From contig JANQJB010000005.1 in assembly GCA_028281865.1 (NCBI GenBank), positions 1 to 64,000 of the forward strand: DNA of 64,000 bases, written 5' to 3'. Shown here one piece after another: positions 47,092 to 57,267 of this stretch (positions within the stretch are counted from its first letter, which is position 1; every line of letters starts with the position of its first letter). Origin of the DNA: Marinagarivorans sp. Lineage in GTDB: Bacteria; Pseudomonadota; Gammaproteobacteria; Pseudomonadales; Cellvibrionaceae. A model generated the notes under the pieces. It was not told where the DNA came from. It saw nothing but the letters and a program-made list of their open reading frames with translations, and ran no database searches. The position numbers were made by a program, and so were the translations under genes.

Positions 47092-47397
47092 ATGGCAAAA
47101 AAATCAATGATCGCCCGCGAAACAAAACGTGCAGCGCTGGTAAAAAAACACGCTGCAAAACGTGATGCTTTGAAAGCTGTCATTTTGAACCCCAACTCGA
47201 CTGAAGAGGAAGTTTGGGAAGCCAATATAAAGTTGCAAAAGCTACCGCGAGATAGCAGCTCGAGTCGTCAGCAGCGTCGCTGTCGATTAACAGGGCGTCC
47301 GCACGCGGTATATCGCAAATTTGGTCTTAGCCGAAATAAATTAAGAGAGGCTGCGATGCGCGGTGACGTGCCCGGCTTAGTTAAATCAAGCTGGTAA
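47092..47397 (+). CDS. rpsN: 30S ribosomal protein S14
   Basis: 101 residues, the long zinc-free type (no CxxC pair). [20 protein letters not shown] and a C-terminal VPGLVKSSW are typical. Confidence 0.98.
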   Translation: MAKKSMIARETKRAALVKKHAAKRDALKAVILNPNSTEEEVWEANIKLQKLPRDSSSSRQQRRCRLTGRPHAVYRKFGLSRNKLREAAMRGDVPGLVKSSW

Positions 47398-47426
47398 GCA
47401 TAGCGGTTATTTTTGGAGCACAAATT

Positions 47427-47819
47427 ATGAGTATGCAAGACCCGATCGCAGATATGTTGACCCGGATTCGCAACGCCCAGATGGTAGGGAAAAAAGATGT
47501 TTCTATGCCGTCGTCAAACGTAAAAGCGAGTATTGCTAAAGTGCTTGCAGAAGAGGGCTATGTTAGTAGCTACGGCGTTGACGGTGATGTAAAAAAAGAA
47601 CTGACTATTGAGTTGAAGTATTTTAAAGGTAAGCCTGTTATTGCGGAGCTCGATAGAGCGAGCCGCCCTGGATTGCGCTATTACGCTGGCCGCGATGATA
47701 TGCCAAAGGTCCGTGGTGGACTGGGCGTGGCAATTGTGTCGACTAGTAAGGGTGTTATGACAGATCGCGCGGCACGCGCTGCTGGAATTGGTGGCGAAGT
47801 CTTGTGCACGGTGTTTTAA
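47427..47819 (+). CDS. rpsH: 30S ribosomal protein S8
   Basis: 130 residues ([19 protein letters not shown]-terminal [16 protein letters not shown]). Binds the central domain of 16S rRNA and autoregulates the spc operon in E. coli. A 90-bp spacer precedes rplF. Confidence 0.98.
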   Translation: MSMQDPIADMLTRIRNAQMVGKKDVSMPSSNVKASIAKVLAEEGYVSSYGVDGDVKKELTIELKYFKGKPVIAELDRASRPGLRYYAGRDDMPKVRGGLGVAIVSTSKGVMTDRAARAAGIGGEVLCTVF

Positions 47820-47909
47820 CCCAGGCGCATGATCGATCTAGGTGCATAGTTAAAATTGATTACATGTATAAACTGGCGTAAGCGTTTATAAATTTTAGTA
47901 GGTATTGTT

Positions 47910-48443
47910 ATGTCTCGTGTTGCAAATAGCCCGGTTGAATTGCCCAAGGGAGTTGAAGTAACTCTCAATGCTGAGGCAATCAAAGTAAAGGGCGCCAAAG
48001 GTACATTAGAGCTTGCAATTAATGGCGATGTTGACGTCAAGCAAGATGGTACTGTCTTGACGTTTGCAGCGAAGAGCAATGCGAAACAATCTCGCGCTAT
48101 GGCGGGAACTACGCGAGCGCTCGTTAATAATATGGTTGTGGGAGTCAGTACTGGATTTCAAAAAAAATTACAGTTACAAGGCGTTGGTTATCGTGCGAAA
48201 GCATCCGGCTCGACGCTGAACCTCTCATTAGGCTTTTCTCATCCGGTGGATTATGCGTTACCCGACGGTGTGAAAGCTGATACGCCTTCGCAGACGGAAG
48301 TCGTGCTAACAAGTGCGGATAAGCAGTTGCTGGGCCAGGTGGCAGCCGAAATTCGTGCGTTTAGGCCGCCAGAACCTTATAAAGGTAAAGGTGTTCGTTA
48401 TTCTGATGAACATGTTCACCGTAAAGAAGCTAAGAAAAAGTAG
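47910..48443 (+). CDS. rplF: 50S ribosomal protein L6
   Basis: 177 residues with two similar domains ([38 protein letters not shown]). C-terminal [20 protein letters not shown] contacts the sarcin-ricin loop region. Confidence 0.98.
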   Translation: MSRVANSPVELPKGVEVTLNAEAIKVKGAKGTLELAINGDVDVKQDGTVLTFAAKSNAKQSRAMAGTTRALVNNMVVGVSTGFQKKLQLQGVGYRAKASGSTLNLSLGFSHPVDYALPDGVKADTPSQTEVVLTSADKQLLGQVAAEIRAFRPPEPYKGKGVRYSDEHVHRKEAKKK

Positions 48444-48453
48444 GGCATAGGTA

Positions 48454-48801
48454 ATGAACGATAAAAAAGCATCTCGTTTGCGCCGTGCGCGTCGCAGCCG
48501 AATGAAAATTAGAAGTTTAGGCGAAAACCGCCTTTGCGTGCATCGCACGCCTCGCCATATTTATGCTCAAGTTATTGCTGGTAGCGATACAGTAGTCGCT
48601 TCGGCTTCTACAGTTGAAAAAGAGTTACGCAGCACCAATGGTGGGAATAAAGTGGCGGCAACAAACGTTGGCAAATTGATTGCCGAGCGTGCGAAAGAAA
48701 AGGGTATTACAAAAGTCGCATTTGACCGTAGCGGATTTAAATATCACGGTCGGGTAAAAGAGTTAGCTGATGCAGCGCGTGAAGCAGGACTAGAGTTCTA
48801 A
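48454..48801 (+). CDS. rplR: 50S ribosomal protein L18
   Basis: 115 residues (E. coli 117), binds 5S rRNA. Basic N-terminus [13 protein letters not shown] and C-terminal [20 protein letters not shown]. Confidence 0.97.
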   Translation: MNDKKASRLRRARRSRMKIRSLGENRLCVHRTPRHIYAQVIAGSDTVVASASTVEKELRSTNGGNKVAATNVGKLIAERAKEKGITKVAFDRSGFKYHGRVKELADAAREAGLEF

Positions 48802-48811
48802 AGGTTCAAAT

Positions 48812-49324
48812 ATGGCGAATACTGAGAAAAAAAGCGAAGTACAAAGCGAAGGTCTACAAGAAAAGCTTGTTCAGGTAAACCGCGTTGCTAAGACTGTTAA
48901 GGGTGGACGTATATTTGCCTTTACAGCCTTGACTGTCGTTGGCGATGGTGAAGGTCGTGTTGGTTTCGGTCGCGGTAAAGCGCGTGAGGTTCCCATCGCA
49001 ATTCAAAAAGCAATGGAGGCAGCACGCCGCAATATGATTAATGTGGAATTAAACGGCGACACGATTCAGTATCCAACCAAAGGGCGGCACGGCGCATCAA
49101 AAGTTTATATGCAACCTGCCTCTGCTGGTACAGGTGTTATTGCAGGTGGTGCGATGCGCGCAGTACTAGAAATTGCTGGCGTGCAGAACGTATTAGCGAA
49201 GTGCTACGGTTCGACGAACCCTGTGAATGTTGTGCGTGCTACCTTTAACGCGCTAAAACAAATGGCATCTCCGGAACAGGTCGCTGCTAAGCGCGGAAAA
49301 TCAGTCGAAGAGATTTTAAACTAA
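48812..49324 (+). CDS. rpsE: 30S ribosomal protein S5
   Basis: 170 residues. The dsRBD-like N-terminal part holds [20 protein letters not shown]; positions of spectinomycin resistance ([11 protein letters not shown] loop) look wild type. C-terminal half [16 protein letters not shown]. Confidence 0.98.
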   Translation: MANTEKKSEVQSEGLQEKLVQVNRVAKTVKGGRIFAFTALTVVGDGEGRVGFGRGKAREVPIAIQKAMEAARRNMINVELNGDTIQYPTKGRHGASKVYMQPASAGTGVIAGGAMRAVLEIAGVQNVLAKCYGSTNPVNVVRATFNALKQMASPEQVAAKRGKSVEEILN

Positions 49325-49373
49325 TTGGCATATTGTTGCGGGGATGCGACAGGTTGCTGGGAAGTAAAAATAT

Positions 49374-49559
49374 ATGGCTAAGAATATGATTAAAGTGACG
49401 CAGACAAAAAGCGTTGCTGGTAGATTAAAAAACCATAAGGCTTGCGTCGCAGGGCTCGGCTTGCGCCGCATTGGTCATACTGTAGAGGTAGAGGACACTC
49501 CATCAGTGCGTGGTATGATTAACAAAGTTTATTACATGGTAAAGGTAGAGGGCGAATAA
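49374..49559 (+). CDS. rpmD: 50S ribosomal protein L30
   Basis: 61 residues ([20 protein letters not shown]). It is followed one base after its stop by rplO. Confidence 0.97.
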   Translation: MAKNMIKVTQTKSVAGRLKNHKACVAGLGLRRIGHTVEVEDTPSVRGMINKVYYMVKVEGE

Positions 49560-49560
49560 A

Positions 49561-49995
49561 ATGCGCTTGAACGAACTCAGCCCTGCGCCGGGGCGTATCA
49601 CAACTCGCAAGCGTGTCGGTCGCGGTATCGGCTCCGGTATAGGTAAGACTTGCGGACGTGGACATAAAGGCCAAAAGTCACGCTCAGGCGGCACGGTCAA
49701 ACCGGGTTTTGAAGGTGGTCAAATGCCGTTGCAGAAGCGTTTGCCAAAATACGGTTTTACGAGTCGTATCGGCAGGGTGAGTGCTGAAATACGTTTAGCA
49801 GAGTTGAATAAAGTTGAAGGTGACGTGGCGGATTTGCAAGCGTTAAAAGACGCAGACCTAATCAATGAAAATATAAAGCGGGCAAAAATTTTCCTTTCGG
49901 GGGAATTAAAAAAGTCGCTCACAATTAAAGGATTAGCTGTCACAAAAGGCGCTCAAGCAGCCATTGAAGCTGCCGGTGGAAAAGTCGAAGCATAA
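49561..49995 (+). CDS. rplO: 50S ribosomal protein L15
   Basis: 144 residues. The basic glycine-rich N-terminus ([20 protein letters not shown]) penetrates 23S rRNA. Starts one base after the rpmD stop. Confidence 0.98.
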   Translation: MRLNELSPAPGRITTRKRVGRGIGSGIGKTCGRGHKGQKSRSGGTVKPGFEGGQMPLQKRLPKYGFTSRIGRVSAEIRLAELNKVEGDVADLQALKDADLINENIKRAKIFLSGELKKSLTIKGLAVTKGAQAAIEAAGGKVEA

Positions 49996-50020
49996 TCAGG
50001 ACGTATAAGCGAGAGGTTGC

Positions 50021-51355
50021 ATGTCAAATTTAGCGGGTTTAGCGGGAGGTCAAAAAGGTTTGGGCGAGCTTTGGGCTCGGCTAAAGTTTTTGCTGATCGC
50101 GATTATTGTTTATCGTATCGGTACACATATTCCCGTTCCCGGAATTGACCCCGCCGCAGTAGCGGATTTGTTTAGAAATAATGAAAACACGATTCTCGGT
50201 ATGGCTAATATGTTTACCGGGGGTGCGATGGAGCGCATGAGTATTATGGCTATTGGTATTATGCCGTATATTTCTGCGTCGATTATTATGCAGTTGATGA
50301 CTGCGATGACACCTTCGTTAGAGCAGTTAAAAAAAGAAGGCGAAGCGGGCCGAAAAAAGATCAATCAGTATACGCGCTACCTAACGTTAGTTTTTGCATT
50401 GGTCCAATCGTATGTAATGGTGGCTGGTATGGTTGGCCAAAAAATGGCGTATGTTGGCATACCGACTTTCAGTTTCTATATTGTTGCGGTGACGTCTTTA
50501 ACCACCGGCGCAATGTTTTTGATGTGGTTGGGCGAGCAAGTTACAGAAAGAGGCATCGGCAACGGTATTTCGATGATTATATTTGCCGGCATCGTTGCTG
50601 CATTGCCGAGTGCTATTGGCCAGTCGATTGAAAGTGCACGCACAGGGCAGTTGCACTTTTTGGTTTTGGTTGCACTTTTAATTGGTGTATTGGCTGCAAC
50701 ATGGTTCATCGTAATGATGGAGCGTGCTCAGCGGCGAATTACAATAAACTACGCGAAAAAACAGCAAGGGCGGTTTGCTTTTGGGCAACAACAATCGAGT
50801 CATTTGCCACTTAAAATTAATATGGCTGGCGTGATTCCCGTTATTTTTGCGAGTAGTTTAATTATGGTGCCCACCTCAATGGGACAGTGGTTTGGACAGT
50901 CGAGTGACAGCAGGTTTGGTGAGATCGCAGCTGCTATCGCAGCTCAAGTTGGTCCGGGTCAACCGCTCAATTTTATTATTTTCGGTTCGATGATCATGCT
51001 TTTCTGCTTCGTCTATACTTCCTTGATCTATAACTCTAAGGAAGTCGCCGATAATTTAAAGAAGGGTGGCGCCTATATTCCTGGTTATCGCCCGGGTGAA
51101 CATACAGCGAAATATATTGATGATGTGTTGACTCGTTTGACGATGGTTGGCGCTGTGTATATTGCCGCGGTTGCCTTGTTGCCTCAATTTTTGGGGTCTA
51201 AGGCTGGAATTCCATTTTATCTCGGTGGCACATCTTTACTTATCGCCGTTGTAGTGTCGATGGATTTTATGTCCCAAGTGCAAACACACTTAATGTCTCA
51301 TCAATATGATTCGGTTTTGAAGAAAGCCAATTTAAAGGCTTACGGTAAAAGTTAG
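50021..51355 (+). CDS. secY: Preprotein translocase channel subunit SecY
   Basis: 444 residues with ten membrane helices. Conserved parts include HIPVPGIDP near helix 1 (plug region after it), [15 protein letters not shown], and the cytoplasmic loop [21 protein letters not shown] before helix 9. It forms the protein-conducting pore with SecE (21203) and SecG. Confidence 0.98.
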   Translation: MSNLAGLAGGQKGLGELWARLKFLLIAIIVYRIGTHIPVPGIDPAAVADLFRNNENTILGMANMFTGGAMERMSIMAIGIMPYISASIIMQLMTAMTPSLEQLKKEGEAGRKKINQYTRYLTLVFALVQSYVMVAGMVGQKMAYVGIPTFSFYIVAVTSLTTGAMFLMWLGEQVTERGIGNGISMIIFAGIVAALPSAIGQSIESARTGQLHFLVLVALLIGVLAATWFIVMMERAQRRITINYAKKQQGRFAFGQQQSSHLPLKINMAGVIPVIFASSLIMVPTSMGQWFGQSSDSRFGEIAAAIAAQVGPGQPLNFIIFGSMIMLFCFVYTSLIYNSKEVADNLKKGGAYIPGYRPGEHTAKYIDDVLTRLTMVGAVYIAAVALLPQFLGSKAGIPFYLGGTSLLIAVVVSMDFMSQVQTHLMSHQYDSVLKKANLKAYGKS

Positions 51356-51363
51356 GAGGCAGA

Positions 51364-51480
51364 ATGAAAGTTCGAGCATCGGTAAAAAAAATCTGTCGCA
51401 ATTGCAAAATTATTAAGCGCAAGGGCGTTTTACGTGTGATCTGTAGCGCAGAACCACGTCATAAGCAGCGTCAAGGTTGA
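51364..51480 (+). CDS. rpmJ: 50S ribosomal protein L36
   Basis: 38 residues ([15 protein letters not shown]...). The zinc site C11, C14, C27, H33 is complete, so this is the zinc-containing form. GGAGG precedes ATG 51364 by 5 bases. It lies 8 bp after secY and ends the spc operon. Confidence 0.97.
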   Translation: MKVRASVKKICRNCKIIKRKGVLRVICSAEPRHKQRQG

Positions 51481-51746
51481 TAAATTACAGAGTTTTAAAG
51501 TAGGTATTTAAAATACCGTAGTTGTAGAACGTTTTCTGTGTCTGAGAAACGTTTCAAGTAATAGAGGTGTTAACTGTCGTCGAAGGGATTGCTCGACTAT
51601 TGATATTAGGCAATATAACCGCTATCCTTGCGCGCCTTTCGCATAGCGCACGAGCGGTTAATGGATGAGTTGTATATTGTCGTTAACACCGTGACCAAAA
51701 CATATACGATATATCGTTAAGCAAATAGTGAGTGGAGTGTCTCTGA
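51481..51746 (+). promoter_or_regulatory. Alpha operon leader with promoter candidate
   Basis: The 266-bp gap contains TTGATA (51600-51605), 17 bp, TATCCT (51623-51628), a plausible sigma-70 promoter followed by a GC-rich start region. The remaining leader of about 110 nt to rpsM is where the S4-binding pseudoknot lies in E. coli; I could not verify that fold by eye. Confidence 0.45.
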
Positions 51747-52103
51747 ATGGCTCGTATCGCTGGTGTCAATATACCAGACAATAAACATGCTTTGATTTCA
51801 CTGACGTACGTGTACGGCGTTGGTAAGCCAACAGCAAAAAAAATATGCGCGGCGACTGGTATTGCAGAGTCGACCAAGATTGGTGATTTAAGCGAAGACC
51901 AAGTCGATGCAATTCGACAGGAAGTCGCTAAGCTTTCCGTCGAAGGTGACTTGCGCCGCGAAGTCTCGATGAATATTAAACGCTTGATGGACTTGGGCTG
52001 TTACCGCGGTATGCGGCATCGTCGCAGTTTGCCAGTGCGCGGCCAGCGATCAAAAACGAACGCTCGGACACGTAAGGGCCCTCGTAAGCCCATTAAAAAG
52101 TAA
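51747..52103 (+). CDS. rpsM: 30S ribosomal protein S13
   Basis: 118 residues ([40 protein letters not shown]). Contacts the P-site tRNA and L5. First gene of the alpha operon. Confidence 0.98.
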   Translation: MARIAGVNIPDNKHALISLTYVYGVGKPTAKKICAATGIAESTKIGDLSEDQVDAIRQEVAKLSVEGDLRREVSMNIKRLMDLGCYRGMRHRRSLPVRGQRSKTNARTRKGPRKPIKK

Positions 52104-52174
52104 GCTCTAATTTGCTTAACTAGACGAATTTAAGTCAAAATTTTTAAACCGTGTAGGTTTGAGGATAATTTTCT

Positions 52175-52570
52175 ATGGCAAAGCCAGGTAGTAAAACGAC
52201 GCAGCGCAAAAAAGTCAAAAAGACTGTCGTCGATGGTATCGCACATATTCACGCCTCGTTTAACAATACCATTGTGACGATTACTGATCGGCAGGGAAAC
52301 GCGTTGAGCTGGGCGACTGCTGGAGGTTCCGGTTTTCGTGGCTCACGTAAGAGTACGCCTTTTGCCGCGCAGGTTGCCGCAGAAAAAGCGGGGCAAGCGG
52401 CGTTGGATTACGGATTGAAAAATCTTGATGTCGAAGTTAAAGGCCCTGGGCCTGGACGCGAATCTGCGGTCCGTGCATTAAATGGTTTGGGCTACAAAAT
52501 TACTAACATTACCGACGTTACGCCGATTCCCCACAACGGCTGCCGTCCTCCCAAAAAACGTCGCGTTTAA
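52175..52570 (+). CDS. rpsK: 30S ribosomal protein S11
   Basis: 131 residues ([21 protein letters not shown]-terminal [11 protein letters not shown]). Part of the platform lining the mRNA exit. Confidence 0.98.
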   Translation: MAKPGSKTTQRKKVKKTVVDGIAHIHASFNNTIVTITDRQGNALSWATAGGSGFRGSRKSTPFAAQVAAEKAGQAALDYGLKNLDVEVKGPGPGRESAVRALNGLGYKITNITDVTPIPHNGCRPPKKRRV

Positions 52571-52581
52571 GGAGTTATACG

Positions 52582-53202
52582 ATGGCACGATATACTGGTC
52601 CCTCATGTAAATTAGCGCGTCGCGAAGGTACCGATTTATTCTTAAAAAGTGGCGCTAGAGCAATTGATTCTAAGTGCAAAATCGACACGGCGCCCGGCAT
52701 GCACGGTGTGCGTCGCGGGCGCCTTTCTGATTACGGTGTGCAATTGCGTGAAAAGCAAAAAGTCCGCCGCACTTACGGTGTTCTTGAAAAACAATTCCGT
52801 GGCTACTATAAAGAAGCAGCAAGACTGAAAGGCGCGACAGGTGAAAACTTGTTGGGCTTGTTAGAGTGTCGTCTCGACAATGTTGTGTATCGCATGGGTT
52901 TTGGTGCAACGCGGGCGGAGAGCCGCCAGTTGGTATCTCACAAGGCAATAACTGTTAATGGTGGAACTGTTAACATCCCTTCTTACCAAGTCAAGCCAGG
53001 TGATGTGATTGGTATACGGGAGAAAGCTAAGAACCAACTGCGAATTCAAAACGCATTGACCATCGCATCTCAGCGAGCGGCTGTGGAGTGGGTAGAAGTA
53101 AATGCCGATAAAAAGGAAGGCGAATTTAAGCGTGTTCCTGACCGCTCAGAGTTGCCGGCCGAAATCAACGAAAACTTGATTGTTGAGCTCTATTCAAAAT
53201 AA
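52582..53202 (+). CDS. rpsD: 30S ribosomal protein S4
   Basis: 206 residues. Binds 16S rRNA early; the S4 RNA-binding domain is around [20 protein letters not shown]. In E. coli S4 represses the alpha operon at its leader. Confidence 0.98.
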   Translation: MARYTGPSCKLARREGTDLFLKSGARAIDSKCKIDTAPGMHGVRRGRLSDYGVQLREKQKVRRTYGVLEKQFRGYYKEAARLKGATGENLLGLLECRLDNVVYRMGFGATRAESRQLVSHKAITVNGGTVNIPSYQVKPGDVIGIREKAKNQLRIQNALTIASQRAAVEWVEVNADKKEGEFKRVPDRSELPAEINENLIVELYSK

Positions 53203-53231
53203 GTATTGATTGACTTCATACAGGTAAGCTT

Positions 53232-54224
53232 ATGCAGACTGCTGTTAACGAATTTTTAACACCTCGCCACATCGATGTAACTGAAATTGCTCCGACTCAC
53301 GCCAAAGTGGTTTTGGAGCCGCTTGAGCGTGGGTTTGGCCATACTTTGGGCAACGCCCTGCGTCGTATTTTGTTGTCATCAATGCCGGGCTGCGCAGTCA
53401 CCGAGGTTGAGATTGACGGTGTGCAGCACGAATACAGTGCTATTGAAGGTGTGCAGGAAGACGTTATCGAAATATTATTAAACGTTAAAAGTTTAGCGAT
53501 AATTTTGCACGGAAAAGATTTAGCAACCCTTTCGCTTACAAAAAAGGGCCCAGGCGTCGTTACGGCTGCGGACATTGAAGTTGATCAAAGTGTCGAGATC
53601 AAAAACCCGGAATTGGTGATTGCTAATATCACCACAGATACAACTCTGAGTATGCGTTTAACTGTTGCGCGCGGCCGTGGGTATCAGCCTGCCGATACGC
53701 GTGTTCAAGAAGACGATGAGAATCGGACTATCGGTCGCTTGCAATTGGATGCTTCATATAGCCCCGTTATTCGTCTCGCTTACAATGTTGAAAGCGCTCG
53801 GGTTGAGCAGCGAACGGATCTCGACAAACTTGTTTTGGATCTTGAAACAAATGGCACAATTGACCCTGAAGAAGCTATTCGCCGTGCAGCTACAATTTTG
53901 CAGCAGCAGCTCGCGGTCTTTGTCGATCTCGAAGGTGAAAAAGAATCCGAGCCTGAGAAGAAAGAAGATCAAATCGATCCGGTACTGTTACGCCCGGTGG
54001 ACGACTTAGAGCTGACAGTCCGCTCGGCGAATTGCTTGAAGGCAGAAAATATATATTACATTGGCGATTTAATTCAGCGCACTGAAGTTGAGTTACTTAA
54101 GACTCCAAACTTAGGTAAAAAGTCGCTGACAGAAATCAAAGACATTCTTGCATCGCGTGGCTTATCTCTGGGAATGCGCCTAGAGAATTGGCCGCCTGCG
54201 AGCTTGAGAAACAACGACAAATAA
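53232..54224 (+). CDS. rpoA: DNA-directed RNA polymerase subunit alpha
   Basis: 330 residues. The N-terminal dimerisation domain ([19 protein letters not shown]) is joined by an acidic linker (about 235-247) to a C-terminal domain (about 250-325, [34 protein letters not shown]) that contacts UP elements and activators. Confidence 0.99.
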   Translation: MQTAVNEFLTPRHIDVTEIAPTHAKVVLEPLERGFGHTLGNALRRILLSSMPGCAVTEVEIDGVQHEYSAIEGVQEDVIEILLNVKSLAIILHGKDLATLSLTKKGPGVVTAADIEVDQSVEIKNPELVIANITTDTTLSMRLTVARGRGYQPADTRVQEDDENRTIGRLQLDASYSPVIRLAYNVESARVEQRTDLDKLVLDLETNGTIDPEEAIRRAATILQQQLAVFVDLEGEKESEPEKKEDQIDPVLLRPVDDLELTVRSANCLKAENIYYIGDLIQRTEVELLKTPNLGKKSLTEIKDILASRGLSLGMRLENWPPASLRNNDK

Positions 54225-54274
54225 GAGCAACTGCTCGTTTGATTGCTGCGAAGCAATAGAAAAGGGTTATAGAT

Positions 54275-54694
54275 ATGCGTCATCGTCACAGCGGCCGCCA
54301 ACTAAATCGCAATAGTTCGCATCGTAAGGCCATGTTTAAGAATCTTGTTATTTCGCTGGTTGAACACGAGATGATAAAGACGACTTTGCCAAAAGCGAAA
54401 GAGTTGCGTCGTGTCGCGGAGCCATTAATTACTATTAGTAAAAATGATAGTGTGGCCAATCGCCGTTTGGTGTTTAATCGAGTGCGTGATAAAAAGGCTG
54501 TTGGCAAACTTTTCGCAGAGCTCGGCCCGCGCTACGAAAATCGTCCCGGTGGTTACCTTCGCATAATGAAATGTGGTTATCGCACTGGCGACAAAGCGCC
54601 TATGGCTTATGTAGAACTTGTAGATCGCCCCTTACCGGTTGAAGAAGAACTGGAAGAGCAGACTGAAAACCAAGATACTGATAAACAAGATTAA
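54275..54694 (+). CDS. rplQ: 50S ribosomal protein L17
   Basis: 139 residues (E. coli 127), with an acidic C-terminal extension ([16 protein letters not shown]). Core [20 protein letters not shown]. Last gene of the ribosomal supercluster; terminators follow at once. Confidence 0.98.
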   Translation: MRHRHSGRQLNRNSSHRKAMFKNLVISLVEHEMIKTTLPKAKELRRVAEPLITISKNDSVANRRLVFNRVRDKKAVGKLFAELGPRYENRPGGYLRIMKCGYRTGDKAPMAYVELVDRPLPVEEELEEQTENQDTDKQD

Positions 54695-54723
54695 AAAAAG
54701 CCGGGTTTACCCGGTTTTTTTTT
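54693..54723 (+). terminator. Terminator of the alpha operon
   Basis: CCGGG (54701-54705) pairs with CCCGG (54710-54714), extended by an A-run/T-run stem, loop TTTA, followed by nine Ts. It overlaps the last bases of rplQ. Confidence 0.85.
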
Positions 54724-54752
54724 GCCCTTATTTCGCACAGGGGCAATTTTTT
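54722..54752 (+). terminator. Second, tandem terminator after rplQ
   Basis: TTGCCC (54722-54727) pairs with GGGCAA (54741-54746), loop of 13 nt, followed by six Ts (54747-54752). Backs up the first terminator. Confidence 0.65.
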
Positions 54753-55110
54753 GCACTATATTTCCCCCTCTTTTGACGAATAGCCTAAATTTCTTGGCCG
54801 AACGAAACAGTATTTTCCGCTTGTGATAAATTGAGAACTAGTTCAAATTGCGCTATTTCTGCGGTGCTGAGCTGAAAAAAGCAAAAAATAAATGTGAATA
54901 GTGAGTATCTGTCTTCTATTTTTAAAGGTTTGTGGACGTTTAAAAAAGTTGGCGCGTCTTTTGACTGTTGTCAGTTTAAATTGTCTTAAACTAACGACAA
55001 TATCGTATTCTCGCCTTTGAGCAGGTGATTAAAACAGTTTGTTTAAAGAGTCTAGTGGCCGTATTGGTATGCGGTTTTAAATTGTTAAATTAGCGAGTTT
55101 TTATAAATCC
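54753..55110 (+). other. Upstream region of the glycogen cluster
   Basis: 358 bp, AT-rich, no gene. TTGACT at 54961-54966 could be a -35 but no good -10 is seen 16-18 bp on. An inverted repeat AGTTTAA (54973-54979)/TTAAACT (54986-54992) lies about 120 bp before malQ and may be a regulator site. Confidence 0.4.
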
Positions 55111-57243
55111 ATGGAAAACTTAAAAAAGCTGATGTACTGGCGAGGTATCGGCGAGTCGTATTACAACTACCGCGGCGAATTAATTGAAGTCTCATGGGAA
55201 AATAGGCTCGGATTGTTATCAGCCATGGGGGTCGATGTAAAGGATGCCGAAAAGGTTCGGTCACAAGCATATGAACTCGATATCGCTCCGTGGAAAAATT
55301 GGCTAATGCCACTCATCGTCTCTCCTATTGACGGTGAATCGACAAAAATCCCGGTTAATATTAACCCAGAAGAGCTGGAACAAACATTTAGTTACGAAGT
55401 TATTACCGAAAATCAAACGACGATAAAAGGGCAGTTTTGTCCATCGGAGCTTCAAGAAATAGGCGATTACCTTCATGAAGGAGTGCGCTATACACGTCGC
55501 TTGTTGAATTTAGATTGTCTACCTATTGGCTACCACAATTTATACTTAGAGCTGGGTGATCAGCATCAGAAAGCGCAAGTTGTTTCAACGCCTCAGCAAG
55601 CATATTTACCAGATGGTTTTGCGGAAGGCAAAAAGCCTTGGGGTATTATTGTGCAGCTTTATACCTTACGTTCTAAATGCAATTGGGGTATAGGAGACTT
55701 TTCTGATTTACGCTATTTGATCGATAAGTCGGCCGAGCTTGGTGTCGATGCAATTGGATTAAATCCGCTGCATGCATTGAAACATCCGATCGAACACAAC
55801 TATAGCCCCTATAGCCCATCTGATCGACGATTTATTAACCCGCTTTACATCGACCCAGAACTCGAACCCGAATTCGAAAAATTAGGTGTAGATTACGGTC
55901 TGCAAAAAGAACGGCTGCGGCAAGCTAAGAATGTCGATTACAAAGCGGTTTCGGAAGTTAAATACTCTGTTTTTCGGCAGCTATTTCAAATGTTCATCAC
56001 GAATTTTACACTGGAAAATGCCGAGCGAATTGAAAATTTTAAAGCCTTTAAAAATAAAGAAGGGCAGGCGCTAAAAGATTTCTGTGTCTACCAAGCCTTG
56101 GATGAAAAGCGCATCGCTAATCGAATAACGCAGTTTTCGCAAAAGGAAATGGAGCAAGCACAGGTCAATTATGCTGATGAAATTGAATTTCAATTTTACT
56201 TGCAATGGGTGGCGTGGTGCCAATTGGAACGCTCACAAGCGTATGCGCGAGAAAAAGGTATGGCAATCGGCTTGATTCGCGATTTGGCAGTTGGGGCCAA
56301 TGGAAGTGGCGCTGAAGTTGAAATGAGTCACGGGTTATTCTGTAAGCACGCAGCTGTTGGTGCCCCTCCTGATCCGCTCGCCGAAAAAGGGCAAAATTGG
56401 GGTTTGCCGCCGATGGACCCGGCAACATTGCGCAAAACAAACTTTGCACATTTTATTGGTTTGTTGCGCGACAATATGCAAGCGTGTGGCGCATTGCGAA
56501 TTGATCATGCTATGAGTTTGCTACGCCTTTGGTGGTGCCCTCCCGGAAAAACAGCTGATTATGGAGCTTATGTCTATTACCCATTTCATGAAATGCTTGG
56601 TCTATTGAAACTTGAGAGCGTCAGAAACCGCTGTGTGGTCATTGGCGAGGACATGGGGGTAGTGCCGCCCGAATTACGACAAGCTTTAATCGACGGCAAT
56701 ATATTGACGAATAAATTATTTTACTTCGAAAAAAACAACGACAACTCTTTTAAATTGCCCGAGGACTATGAAAAAAATGCACTTGCAATGCTGACCAATC
56801 ACGATGTGCCAACACTCGGTAGTTGGTGGTCCGCGTCGGATATCCACCTGCGCGAAGACCTCAACCAACTAGAAGAGGGTACAACGCTTGGTGAGGCATT
56901 AGAGAATCGAAAGCGAGAAAAAAAATTATTATTGCAATGGTTGGAGCAGCAAAGCTTAGTTGGCAAGGAACAGATTGAAGAGCTTATAAAAGCTCCCATG
57001 ACTCGCGAAATGACCGCGATAATCGTACGGGCGTGTTCTCGCTGCGCGTCGCGTTTATTTGTATTGCAATTAGAAGATCTCGAACAAATGGATAGCCCGG
57101 TAAATGTGCCTGGTACATCAGACGAATATCCAAATTGGCAGCGAAAAATCGTACGTAATTTGGAAGACATTTTTGCCGATGCCTACGTAAAACAAACGCT
57201 TGAAATGGTAACGTCGCAACGCGAAAATAGTTCGCTCGAATAA
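55111..57243 (+). CDS. malQ: 4-alpha-glucanotransferase (amylomaltase), GH77
   Basis: 710 residues. Transfers maltodextrin segments between alpha-1,4-glucans in the cytoplasm. An N-terminal extension of about 170 residues, as in E. coli MalQ, is followed by the (beta/alpha)8 barrel. Catalytic residues appear in ALRIDHAMSLLRLWW (nucleophile Asp), VVIGEDMGVVP (Glu) and AMLTNHDVPTLGSWW (Asp). The ribosome-binding site is weak. glgB follows after 24 bp, glgX 80 bp after that, so malQ-glgB-glgX probably form one unit. Confidence 0.95.
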   Translation: MENLKKLMYWRGIGESYYNYRGELIEVSWENRLGLLSAMGVDVKDAEKVRSQAYELDIAPWKNWLMPLIVSPIDGESTKIPVNINPEELEQTFSYEVITENQTTIKGQFCPSELQEIGDYLHEGVRYTRRLLNLDCLPIGYHNLYLELGDQHQKAQVVSTPQQAYLPDGFAEGKKPWGIIVQLYTLRSKCNWGIGDFSDLRYLIDKSAELGVDAIGLNPLHALKHPIEHNYSPYSPSDRRFINPLYIDPELEPEFEKLGVDYGLQKERLRQAKNVDYKAVSEVKYSVFRQLFQMFITNFTLENAERIENFKAFKNKEGQALKDFCVYQALDEKRIANRITQFSQKEMEQAQVNYADEIEFQFYLQWVAWCQLERSQAYAREKGMAIGLIRDLAVGANGSGAEVEMSHGLFCKHAAVGAPPDPLAEKGQNWGLPPMDPATLRKTNFAHFIGLLRDNMQACGALRIDHAMSLLRLWWCPPGKTADYGAYVYYPFHEMLGLLKLESVRNRCVVIGEDMGVVPPELRQALIDGNILTNKLFYFEKNNDNSFKLPEDYEKNALAMLTNHDVPTLGSWWSASDIHLREDLNQLEEGTTLGEALENRKREKKLLLQWLEQQSLVGKEQIEELIKAPMTREMTAIIVRACSRCASRLFVLQLEDLEQMDSPVNVPGTSDEYPNWQRKIVRNLEDIFADAYVKQTLEMVTSQRENSSLE

Positions 57244-57267
57244 ACCTTAAAACATGATAAAACAACA

